Shown: in pieces, positions 13,925 through 20,857 of the stretch
Position numbering within the stretch: position 1 is the first letter of the stretch
How the letters are laid out: each line of letters begins with the position of its first letter
NCBI GenBank assembly: GCA_963593765.1
Contig: CAVBBU010000026.1
Coordinates: forward strand, 1-21,451
Source: CAVBBU01 sp963593765
GTDB lineage: Bacteria; Bacillota; Clostridia; Lachnospirales; Lachnospiraceae
Direction of reading: 5' to 3'
Length of the DNA: 21,451 bases
The notes under the pieces: generated by a model
Seen by the model: only the letters and a program-made list of their open reading frames with translations
The model's database searches: none
What the model was told of the DNA's origin: nothing
Made by a program: the position numbers and the translations under genes

Positions 13925-15913
13925 TTAATTACCTGGCCCTATTAATACAACAGTAGATCCAGAGCTGCCACTTGAGCCTGAAGAACTTGAGCTGCCAGAG
14001 CCGCCTGGTCCGTATGTACTTGTACTCGAACTAGTATTATTCGTACTCGTAGTAGTTGTAGTAGTGCCAGTTCCTGAATAAGTAGGTCCGCCGCTTTGTC
14101 TTACTATATTTAATCTATAGGTTCTTTGCGAGCCACTTTGTGCAGTAACAATTATATCTATATTATTAGCACCGTTAGATAAATTAACTGTTCCGACTCC
14201 GCTTATAGTAGCTGTAGAATCCTTAGCCGTTGCACTAACATTTACCTCGCTAACAGAATTATCTACTATAAGGTCATAGCTTTCTGTGTTCATGTCAAAG
14301 GTTGGTGTTAGTGAGAATCCATCTACAGTTATAGAGCCTAGCTTATTATTCGGACTTCCATCAGCCGAAGGACATATAGTCTGATCCGGCATATTATTAT
14401 ATACAGGAATTTCAAATATAAGTGGCATCTTCTTAAGCTCCTCAGAATATGCCTGTCCTAGCTTAGCTCCCTCTCCTGCTGCCCCCTGAACATTAGTCAT
14501 ATACTGGTGCTTGTATAGATTACTTCCAACAACATTAAACTTCTTAAGGTAGAAGGTATCCTGCCCTGCCTTAACATAGTTCTCACCATAAAACTGGGCA
14601 CCGCCTACTATAGCAGCCTCAACAGAATTCCAAGGCCTGCCATATGAGCCTGACTGTGATGCCCACCAAAGACCTCTTTGCACTGCACTGGTGCTGCCAG
14701 ATTGATATGCTTCTATATTAAAGAAATTATATATTCCTGGATATGTAGAATCAGTTCCGCTTATAAGTCCACTAGTTCCATTTACGCCCTGCTCCTGTAT
14801 AATCATGGCAGTAAGAACATATGGATTTACACCAGATTGCTGCGCTGCATTCATAATTATATCAACATAGCTCTTTGTTCCGGATGATGGTGCACTCCCT
14901 CCTGTGCTGCCAGAGGTCGAGCCGCTGCCACCAAGATTTATTCCAGGTCCTATAAGTGCTACCGAGCTTGAGCCGGTGCTTGTACCCGGTCCGCCAGAGC
15001 TTGAACTTGAACTAGAGCTTGATCCAGGCCCTCCTGTGCTTCCCGAACTAATTGTACTTGTAGTCGTGCTTGAACTGCTACCTGGTCCGCTAACTCCAGG
15101 TCCTATCTCCTGAGTTGTCGAACTAGAGCCGCTGCTCATAGCTGATGCAGAGCCACTCATAAACGTATCCTTAATAAGAAGCTCGACTCCGCTTGATGTA
15201 TTTACAGAGGCATCATAATCCTGATCCAAAAATTGAAATACATATGTAGAATCAAGAAAGTTTCTCGGATCCATATAATAGCTTATTATATCCTGTGATG
15301 CCGCAACCCATGATGATGAGTCAAAGCCCGGCCAGGTAGATGTATTCCAGTCAAATGCACCCTCTGCAGTAGACTTCCAAGAGGAAATGCTAGATGTGTA
15401 TACAAGATTTCTTCCGACTACGCTTTCATTAGTAACTGCCTCATTCCAGTCAAGATTAGTCTTAACCGCACGAAAAACCCAGCTTGGATATTCTGCATGA
15501 ATTTGTCTTAGCGAGTTCTTATAGCTTTCCGGAAAGCCCTCACTAGTTAATTGTGCCTCAAAGGTGGCATCAGCCGTATAATTAGCTACATCCTTTAGAT
15601 ATGTCTTAGATACATATCCATTTATCACGCTTCCATTGGTACTTGTAACAGTAATCGCACACCAAGTCGCTCCATCCGTTCCGCTAACCTCATCAGTTAC
15701 CGTAACTCTCGCTCCGTGTGCAAGCGATGTAACCTTTGAATAGCTAGTTCCCGGACCGCTTCGAACATTAAGCGAAGTAGCCTTAACTGTCATCTGCTTT
15801 TGTGTATATGCATAAGAAAGCAATCCACCACTATAAGGAGTATATGGCATACTAGATGCCACAATACCCGAAAGCAGGCAGATTGCTATACGTTTTGCAA
15901 TATTTATTTTCAT
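13925..15913 (-). CDS. Secreted SH3b / glucosaminidase-type peptidoglycan hydrolase with cadherin-like domain
   Basis: This 662-residue exported protein has a signal peptide (about 1-36), a bacterial SH3 domain (41-107, SLNVRSGPGTSY) and a helical region (115-250, GFPESYKNSLRQIHAEYPSW) that usually precedes such enzymes. A Ser/Gly/Pro-rich linker (252-347) leads to an endo-beta-N-acetylglucosaminidase domain (348-510, PF01832-like, likely catalytic Glu374 in QEQGVNGTS). A cadherin-like beta sandwich (523-605) and a Thr/Ser/Gly tail ending LIGPGN follow. It should cleave the glycan backbone of peptidoglycan outside the cell. There is no membrane anchor or LPxTG motif. The start has AGAGGT 11 bases upstream, and a promoter lies at 15953-15982. 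It is first in a two-gene operon with the membrane-anchored protein. Confidence 0.88.
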   Translation of the reverse strand: MKINIAKRIAICLLSGIVASSMPYTPYSGGLLSYAYTQKQMTVKATSLNVRSGPGTSYSKVTSLAHGARVTVTDEVSGTDGATWCAITVTSTNGSVINGYVSKTYLKDVANYTADATFEAQLTSEGFPESYKNSLRQIHAEYPSWVFRAVKTNLDWNEAVTNESVVGRNLVYTSSISSWKSTAEGAFDWNTSTWPGFDSSSWVAASQDIISYYMDPRNFLDSTYVFQFLDQDYDASVNTSSGVELLIKDTFMSGSASAMSSGSSSTTQEIGPGVSGPGSSSSTTTSTISSGSTGGPGSSSSSSSSSGGPGTSTGSSSVALIGPGINLGGSGSTSGSTGGSAPSSGTKSYVDIIMNAAQQSGVNPYVLTAMIIQEQGVNGTSGLISGTDSTYPGIYNFFNIEAYQSGSTSAVQRGLWWASQSGSYGRPWNSVEAAIVGGAQFYGENYVKAGQDTFYLKKFNVVGSNLYKHQYMTNVQGAAGEGAKLGQAYSEELKKMPLIFEIPVYNNMPDQTICPSADGSPNNKLGSITVDGFSLTPTFDMNTESYDLIVDNSVSEVNVSATAKDSTATISGVGTVNLSNGANNIDIIVTAQSGSQRTYRLNIVRQSGGPTYSGTGTTTTTTSTNNTSSSTSTYGPGGSGSSSSSGSSGSSGSTVVLIGPGN

Positions 15914-15952
15914 ATAATAGACTTACCTCTTAATAATTATCAATCAGCATAC

Positions 15953-15982
15953 ATTATAGTTTTTTATATAAGGGTATGTCAA
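15953..15982 (-). promoter_or_regulatory. Promoter of the envelope-gene operon
   Basis: On the minus strand, TTGACA (15982-15977), an 18-bp spacer and TATAAT (15958-15953) both match consensus exactly. The start near 15946 gives a leader of about 33 nt. It lies 52 bases downstream of the sufU stop; I see no convincing terminator between them, so read-through from suf is possible. Confidence 0.78.
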
Positions 15983-16034
15983 CATAAATGAAGATATTGT
16001 CATATAATTCAGTAAATTGTAAATTTTATTAAAA

Positions 16035-16460
16035 CTATTTTTCCTCCAGCATTTGCTTAAGCGTTCTCCACCCAAGCATAGCACACTTTACTCTCGCAGG
16101 CATATGCGAAACGTCCTTTAATGCACCTGCCTCATCAAGCCTGTCTATATCGCTATCGCTAGCCTCATTTTTAATCATTTTATCAAAAAGCTCGGCAAGC
16201 TTAAGTGCCTCTTCCTTAGTTTTTCCTATAATCATATCAAGCATAATATCTGTCGATGCCTGAGAGATCGCACAGCCGCTTCCGGTAAAGCCGCCATCCG
16301 CTATGATATCTCCATCCATATTTAGCTCTAGGACAATGTCATCGCCACAGGATGGATTAACTCCCTCGTGTACTCTGCTTGCTGCCTTAATCTTTTCCTT
16401 ATGCATAGGATGACTGTTGTGGTCAAGCAAAATCTCATTATAAAATCCATTAATCTCCAT
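16035..16460 (-). CDS. sufU: Zinc-dependent sulfurtransferase SufU
   Basis: This 141-residue IscU-like protein carries the SufU-type ligands C38 and D40 (NPSCGDD), C63 (GSGCAIS) and C126 (RVKCAMLGW). In Firmicutes SufU binds Zn and takes persulfide sulfur from SufS rather than acting as the scaffold; the longer spacing between C63 and C126 supports SufU over IscU. The ATG lies inside the end of sufS (11-base overlap) and AAGGAG is 11 bases upstream, so translation is coupled. It is the last gene of the suf operon. Confidence 0.95.
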   Translation of the reverse strand: MEINGFYNEILLDHNSHPMHKEKIKAASRVHEGVNPSCGDDIVLELNMDGDIIADGGFTGSGCAISQASTDIMLDMIIGKTKEEALKLAELFDKMIKNEASDSDIDRLDEAGALKDVSHMPARVKCAMLGWRTLKQMLEEK

Positions 16461-17658
16461 ATCCCATACGTCTCCTTACACTGGCTATGCTTGCTATAAA
16501 TCTATCTATATCATTTTCATCATTATAAAATGCTATGCTTGCTCTAACGCTTGACATTATGCCTAAAAATTTATGAAGTGGCTGTGCACAGTGATGCCCT
16601 GCTCTTATACAAACCCTGTCACTATCTGTAATCGCCGCTATGTCATGTGGATGAACATCATCTATCGTAAATGTTATTATTCCGCAGTGCTTACTTGCGT
16701 TATCACTTCCTATTATATTAACATGCGGTATGCTCTTAAGTTTTTCAAAGCAGTAGCTAGTAAGCTCTGCTTCTCTTTTTTCTATATTATCAAAGCCTAT
16801 AGAATTAATATATTCTATAGCCGCTCTAAGGCCTACCGCTCCTGCTGCATCTACCGTTCCTGCCTCAAACTTATGCGGTAGCTCGGCATAGGTCGCTCCC
16901 TCTGTCGTAACATATTCTATCATCTCTCCGCCACGAAGAAACGGGCTCATGCTATCAAGCAATGCTTTTTTTCCATATAATACACCTATTCCCATAGGTC
17001 CAAGCATCTTATGCCCTGAAAATGCTAAAAAGTCAGCATCAAGTTCCTTAACATTAATAGGAATATGCGGAGCACTCTGGGCTGCATCTACAAGTGCAAT
17101 TCCGCCTTGCTCATGCACCCTTTTTATAGCATATTCTATAGGAAGCTTAGATCCAAGTACATTCGATATATGTACCATAGCAAGTAGCTTTGTTTTAGAA
17201 TTTATGTTTTTATCAAGGCTTTCCTTTAAAAAGCTGCCGTCCTTTTCACATTCTATAAATCTAAGAGTAGCTCCTGTTTTTTTAGCAACCATCTGCCACG
17301 GAAGCATATTACTATGATGCTCTGCTATAGTTATAGCTATCTCATCGCCCTTTGATAAATTATCAAGGGCATAGCTGTATGCAACTAGATTTATACTCTC
17401 AGTTGTATTTCTGGTAAATATAATCTCCTTGCAGCTATCCGCACCGATAAATTTTCTAACCGCTTCTCTTGATGACTCGTACTCATTAGTAGCATCTACC
17501 GCAAGCGAGTACAGTCCTCTTAGCGGATTAGCATTATGCTTTTTATAAAATTCATCTACCGCATCGATGACGCACTGTGGCTTTTGCTCGGTTGAAGATG
17601 AATCAAGATATGCTATATCCTGTGACAGTATAGGAAAGTCTTTCTTATAATCCTTCAT
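16450..17658 (-). CDS. sufS: Cysteine desulfurase SufS
   Basis: This 402-residue PLP enzyme removes sulfur from L-cysteine, leaving alanine and an enzyme-bound persulfide. The PLP lysine is K217 in SGHKMLGPMGIG, the stacking His is in AEHHSN (112-117), D191 in DAAQS contacts the ring nitrogen, and the sulfur-carrying C357 is in RAGHHCAQP. The short active-site loop marks it as group II (SufS). AAGGAG lies 10 bases before the ATG and the gap to sufD is 14 bases. SufU, encoded next, is the expected acceptor. Confidence 0.96.
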   Translation of the reverse strand: MKDYKKDFPILSQDIAYLDSSSTEQKPQCVIDAVDEFYKKHNANPLRGLYSLAVDATNEYESSREAVRKFIGADSCKEIIFTRNTTESINLVAYSYALDNLSKGDEIAITIAEHHSNMLPWQMVAKKTGATLRFIECEKDGSFLKESLDKNINSKTKLLAMVHISNVLGSKLPIEYAIKRVHEQGGIALVDAAQSAPHIPINVKELDADFLAFSGHKMLGPMGIGVLYGKKALLDSMSPFLRGGEMIEYVTTEGATYAELPHKFEAGTVDAAGAVGLRAAIEYINSIGFDNIEKREAELTSYCFEKLKSIPHVNIIGSDNASKHCGIITFTIDDVHPHDIAAITDSDRVCIRAGHHCAQPLHKFLGIMSSVRASIAFYNDENDIDRFIASIASVRRRMGYGD

Positions 17659-17672
17659 TATAAAGCTTCTCC

Positions 17673-18488
17673 TTAATATAAATAATTATCTATAGTATCA
17701 ACTAGCTTCTTATCTGAAATAAGATTTTTAACAACATCTATTCTAGCTCTGGCTATTATACTCTCTGCCGCTTCTCTTGATATACCTCTGCTTAGAAGAT
17801 AAAACATAGATTTATCATCAAGCCTACTTATGCTTGCCCCATGGTTTCCCTCTACGGCTTCCTCACTACAAAGAATTAGCGGAATGGATTTGTTTCTCTG
17901 TTTATCTCCAAGAAGAAGAACCTTTTCTATCTCATTTCCCTTAGACTCCTTACATCCCTTTACAAAGTCTATAGTTCCTCTAAGTGTCTTTTCGGAATCC
18001 TCTTCTAGTACTCCAGAAAAATTCATCTCACTATTTGTATTACGACCTGTATGTCTTACAACATAATTTATATCCAGCATATTATTTCTTTTTACCAGAT
18101 ATGCACTATCTGCCTTATATGATGAGCCATCTCCCTTGAGCTCTATCTCGGCATTAACATAGCTTTTTGATGTCGATATATAAAGACCTGCAAGCTCTAT
18201 AGTAGCCTTTTTTTCACAGCTTCCTTCTATATTAATTATAGACGTTCCGCCCATTGACATATTAACTACATATAGCCTTATACTCTCGCCACTCTTTGCA
18301 GCTATATGTATGTTATGGATGGTAAGCTTATCCTTATCATCTATAACAATAATATTTTCATTGCCACTACTAATCTTAATATCCTTAACGGCAGCACCAG
18401 CCAGGTCTATATCAAGCCTTGCATCATTCATATGGAGACTATTCCATGTAGGTACAGGCAGCCTGTCTATACTAATATTTTTATTCAT
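17673..18488 (-). CDS. sufD: Fe-S cluster assembly protein SufD
   Basis: At 271 residues this SufB/SufD-family beta-helix protein is short; many SufD proteins exceed 330, so the N-terminal region is reduced. The C-terminal signature EGNHGASISRLDDKSMFYL (213-231) is clear, and H216 corresponds to the His of SufD that, with SufB, forms the nascent cluster site. Its start overlaps the sufB stop (TGATG, one shared base), which indicates coupled translation and equal amounts for the SufBC2D complex. AAAGGAAG lies 9 bases upstream. The middle of the protein is weakly conserved by eye. Confidence 0.9.
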   Translation of the reverse strand: MNKNISIDRLPVPTWNSLHMNDARLDIDLAGAAVKDIKISSGNENIIVIDDKDKLTIHNIHIAAKSGESIRLYVVNMSMGGTSIINIEGSCEKKATIELAGLYISTSKSYVNAEIELKGDGSSYKADSAYLVKRNNMLDINYVVRHTGRNTNSEMNFSGVLEEDSEKTLRGTIDFVKGCKESKGNEIEKVLLLGDKQRNKSIPLILCSEEAVEGNHGASISRLDDKSMFYLLSRGISREAAESIIARARIDVVKNLISDKKLVDTIDNYLY

Positions 18489-19894
18489 CAGCCTATACTT
18501 CCTTTCATCTCCAGCTTAATTAGATTGTTCATCTCTACTGCATATTCAAGTGGCAGTTCTTTGGAAACATTGTCCGCAAAGCCACTTACTATCATAGCTC
18601 TGGCATCAGCCTCGCTTATTCCTCTGCTCATAAGATAGAATACTGCATCATCGCTTATACGTCCTATCCTAGCCTCGTGTCCTACATCCGCATCTCCTGT
18701 TCTTATATCCATAGCAGGTATAGTATCTGATCTTGATATATCATCAAGCATAAGCGACTGACATGAAACAGCGGCCTTAGACCTCTTTGCCCTTTCGCCT
18801 ATTACAACAGAGCTTCTAAAGGTACTTATTCCGCCATCCTTAGATATAGACTTAGTATTAATATAAGAAGATGTATCACTTCCTACATGAACTACCTTAG
18901 CTCCGGTATCTAGGTTTTGCCCCTCACCTGCAAAGGTTATTCCTGTAAATTCCATATGTGAATTATCGCCCTTAAGTATAGTCATAGGATAAAGGCATGA
19001 TACATGTGAGCCAAACGAGCCTGATACCCACTCCATAGTACCACCCTCTTCTATAGTTGCTCTCTTTGTATTAAGGTTATACATATTCTTAGACCAGTTT
19101 TCTATAGTAGAATATCTTAGCTTAGCATTCTTACCAACAAAGAGCTCCACGCAGCCGGCATGAAGATTAGCAACATTATACTTAGGTGCAGAGCAGCCCT
19201 CTATAAAGTGAAGACTAGCACCCTCATCTACTATAATAAGCGTATGCTCAAACTGTCCTGCTCCCTTAGCATTAAGTCTAAAATATGACTGCAGTGGTAT
19301 GTCAACATCTACTCCCTTTGGTACATATACAAATGATCCACCAGACCATACTGCTGCATGAAGTGCTGCAAACTTGTGGTCGCTAGGCGGAACAAGCTTC
19401 ATAAAATGCTCCTTAATCATGTCAGCATATTCGCCATGGATAGCACTTTCTATGTCTGTATATATAACGCCTTTTTCTGCAACGCTTTTTTGCAGGTTGT
19501 GATAAACCAGCTCCGAGTCATACTGTGCTCCAACCCCTGCAAGGTATTCATGCTCCGCCTTAGGTATGCCTAGTCTTTCAAAGGTATTTTTTATATCGTC
19601 CGGAACATCCTCCCAGGTATCATTCATATGTGTATTAGGCTTAACATATGTAACTATATTATCTATATTAAGTCCGTCTATAGAAGGTCCCCAGTTTGGA
19701 ATATCTATTTCGTTATAAAGCTTAAGTCCCTTTAGACGTAGCTCTCTCATCCAGTTTGGATCATTTTTCTTTTCAGAAATTTCTAGGACTATATCCTCTG
19801 TAAGTCCAGATGTAATCCTATAGCTGTCATTTTCCTCGTCCTTAATATCATATATACTTCTTTTAATATCATCTACCAGTGTTTTTTCCTTCAC
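18488..19894 (-). CDS. sufB: Fe-S cluster scaffold protein SufB
   Basis: At 468 residues it is full length for SufB, the main scaffold subunit of SufBC2D. The N-terminal segment DDIKRSIYD (8-16) and the PNWM segment (46-49) are typical. The core contains NVANLHAGCVELFV (240-253), IENWSKNMYNLNTKR (264-278) and the C-terminal catalytic area with C378 (VSCQSLML) and H406-E407 (GHEARIGRIS). The start is GTG with a modest GGGG site; no better in-frame start matches the conserved N-terminus. It lies 24 bases after sufC and overlaps sufD by one base. Confidence 0.97.
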   Translation of the reverse strand: MKEKTLVDDIKRSIYDIKDEENDSYRITSGLTEDIVLEISEKKNDPNWMRELRLKGLKLYNEIDIPNWGPSIDGLNIDNIVTYVKPNTHMNDTWEDVPDDIKNTFERLGIPKAEHEYLAGVGAQYDSELVYHNLQKSVAEKGVIYTDIESAIHGEYADMIKEHFMKLVPPSDHKFAALHAAVWSGGSFVYVPKGVDVDIPLQSYFRLNAKGAGQFEHTLIIVDEGASLHFIEGCSAPKYNVANLHAGCVELFVGKNAKLRYSTIENWSKNMYNLNTKRATIEEGGTMEWVSGSFGSHVSCLYPMTILKGDNSHMEFTGITFAGEGQNLDTGAKVVHVGSDTSSYINTKSISKDGGISTFRSSVVIGERAKRSKAAVSCQSLMLDDISRSDTIPAMDIRTGDADVGHEARIGRISDDAVFYLMSRGISEADARAMIVSGFADNVSKELPLEYAVEMNNLIKLEMKGSIG

Positions 19895-19918
19895 GCTGTT
19901 ACCCCACTAAAAGTCTTT

Positions 19919-20662
19919 TTAGTTCTCGTATGAGTCATAGCCCTCTGTATTTATCTTATCTACAAGCTCAGGGCCGCCACAGCCTACTATATGTCCCTTT
20001 ACTATAATATGTGTATGGTCAACCTTAAGAGCCTCAAGTATTCTAGTGCTGTGTGTAATTATAAGAAGTGCACCGCCGTGCTGCTCTTGATACAGTCTTA
20101 CGCCCTTAGATACAAGCCTTACCGCATCTACATCAAGTCCGGAATCTGTCTCATCAAGTATCGCTAGTGACGGCTTAAAAAGCAGAAGCTGAAGTATCTC
20201 TATCTTCTTTTTCTCTCCACCAGAAAAGCCTACATTAAGATCCCTTGCAGCTACATTAGAGTCTAGCTCTAGGATGTCCATAGCCTCTTTTAGCTGCTTT
20301 TTAAAATCCATAAGTCTTATTTTTTTGCCTGTTCTTTGCTCTAGGGCAGATCTTAAAAAGCTCTCAAGAGAAAGTCCTGCAATCTCCGGCGGCTCCTGAA
20401 AGGACATAAACATTCCCAGCCTTGCTCTTTCATCTACAGATGCATTTGTAATATCCTCGCCCTCAAAATTAATACTTCCAGCTGTAACGTGATACCTAGG
20501 TGCACCCATTAAGGTAAATCCAAGTGTAGACTTACCAGCACCATTTGGCCCCATAAGAACGTGCGTTTCGCCTCTATTAATAATCATATCTATGTCATGC
20601 AATATATCCTTATCATCTACATGAACACATAGTCCTTTTATATCAAGTAACATCTCCGACAT
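19919..20662 (-). CDS. sufC: Fe-S assembly ATPase SufC
   Basis: This 247-residue ABC-type ATPase drives conformational change in SufBC2D. It has Walker A GPNGAGKS (38-45), Q-loop Gln89, the signature FSGGEKKK (146-153), Walker B LAILDETD (167-174) and switch His204. The modified signature region and the ETDSGLD segment are standard for SufC. I took the ATG at 20662 because AAAAAGGAG lies 6 bases upstream; a GTG at 20686 would add eight residues but lacks a site. It is the first gene of the operon and follows an unusual leader (20663-20808) with a promoter at 20809-20836. Confidence 0.96.
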   Translation of the reverse strand: MSEMLLDIKGLCVHVDDKDILHDIDMIINRGETHVLMGPNGAGKSTLGFTLMGAPRYHVTAGSINFEGEDITNASVDERARLGMFMSFQEPPEIAGLSLESFLRSALEQRTGKKIRLMDFKKQLKEAMDILELDSNVAARDLNVGFSGGEKKKIEILQLLLFKPSLAILDETDSGLDVDAVRLVSKGVRLYQEQHGGALLIITHSTRILEALKVDHTHIIVKGHIVGCGGPELVDKINTEGYDSYEN

Positions 20663-20692
20663 ATATAGCTCCTTTTTTATTTCCACAAGTTT

Positions 20693-20771
20693 TATAAAAG
20701 TACGTCCTCTATCTGTGCATATAGGAGGGCAGACCTGCCATGCTGCATCTCCATGGCTCGTAACTTTTATA
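20693..20771 (-). ncRNA. Structured suf leader RNA, three-way-junction fold (unassigned)
   Basis: On the minus strand, 79 nt fold by eye as follows. P1: 20763-20771 pairs with 20693-20701 and 20759-20761 with 20702-20704, 12 bp with one bulge. P2: 20752-20757 pairs with 20737-20742, 6 bp, 9-nt loop. P3: 20721-20728 pairs with 20706-20712, 7 bp, one bulge, 8-nt loop. A competing GGCAG/CTGCC pairing (20728-20732 with 20735-20739) overlaps P2. P1 ends 17 bases before the sufC Shine-Dalgarno. The topology resembles a riboswitch or other cis-acting RNA, but the sequence matches no family I remember. No folding energy or conservation was computed. Confidence 0.45.
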
Positions 20772-20773
20772 TC

Positions 20774-20804
20774 AAAAAATCCCGCAGGATAATTTCCTAC
20801 GAGA
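20774..20804 (-). terminator. Terminator-like hairpin at the suf transcription start
   Basis: Read on the minus strand, TCTCGTAGGA and TCCTGCGGGA form a 10-bp stem (two G-U) with loop AATTA, then T6 (20779-20774). Because of the wobble pairs it is specific to the minus strand. It may end the upstream glycosyltransferase transcript. It also begins only 4 bases after the suf -10 box, so it would be the very 5' end of the suf mRNA. Confidence 0.7.
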
Positions 20805-20808
20805 CTTT

Positions 20809-20844
20809 ATTATATCGCATAAACCCTACAAGTCAATAGGTTTA
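20809..20844 (-). promoter_or_regulatory. suf promoter with Rrf2/IscR-like inverted repeat
   Basis: On the minus strand, -35 TTGACT (20836-20831), a 16-bp spacer and -10 TATAAT (20814-20809). An imperfect palindrome spans 20820-20844: outer arms TAAACC/GGTTTA and inner CCTA-N8-TAGG (plus-strand CCTACAAGTCAATAGG, 20825-20840). Its size, spacing and TTGACT core resemble binding sites of Rrf2-family regulators such as IscR or CymR. Overlap with the -35 would suit repression. The regulator itself is not encoded in the window. Confidence 0.55.
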
Positions 20845-20857
20845 TCACAATGCATTT

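Noticed and set aside
14904..15113. Plus-strand frame encoding a Glu/Leu/Pro/Gly repeat protein
   Set aside because: It is the reverse image of the Ser/Gly-rich linker of the secreted hydrolase; no ribosome binding site.
20693..20804. Assignment of the suf leader to a known RNA (T-box, SRP RNA, TPP, purine, SAH, fluoride, NiCo)
   Set aside because: I compared the conserved cores I remember, and none matched; for example there is no GGUGG-type T-box sequence and no GGAAG loop of SRP RNA.
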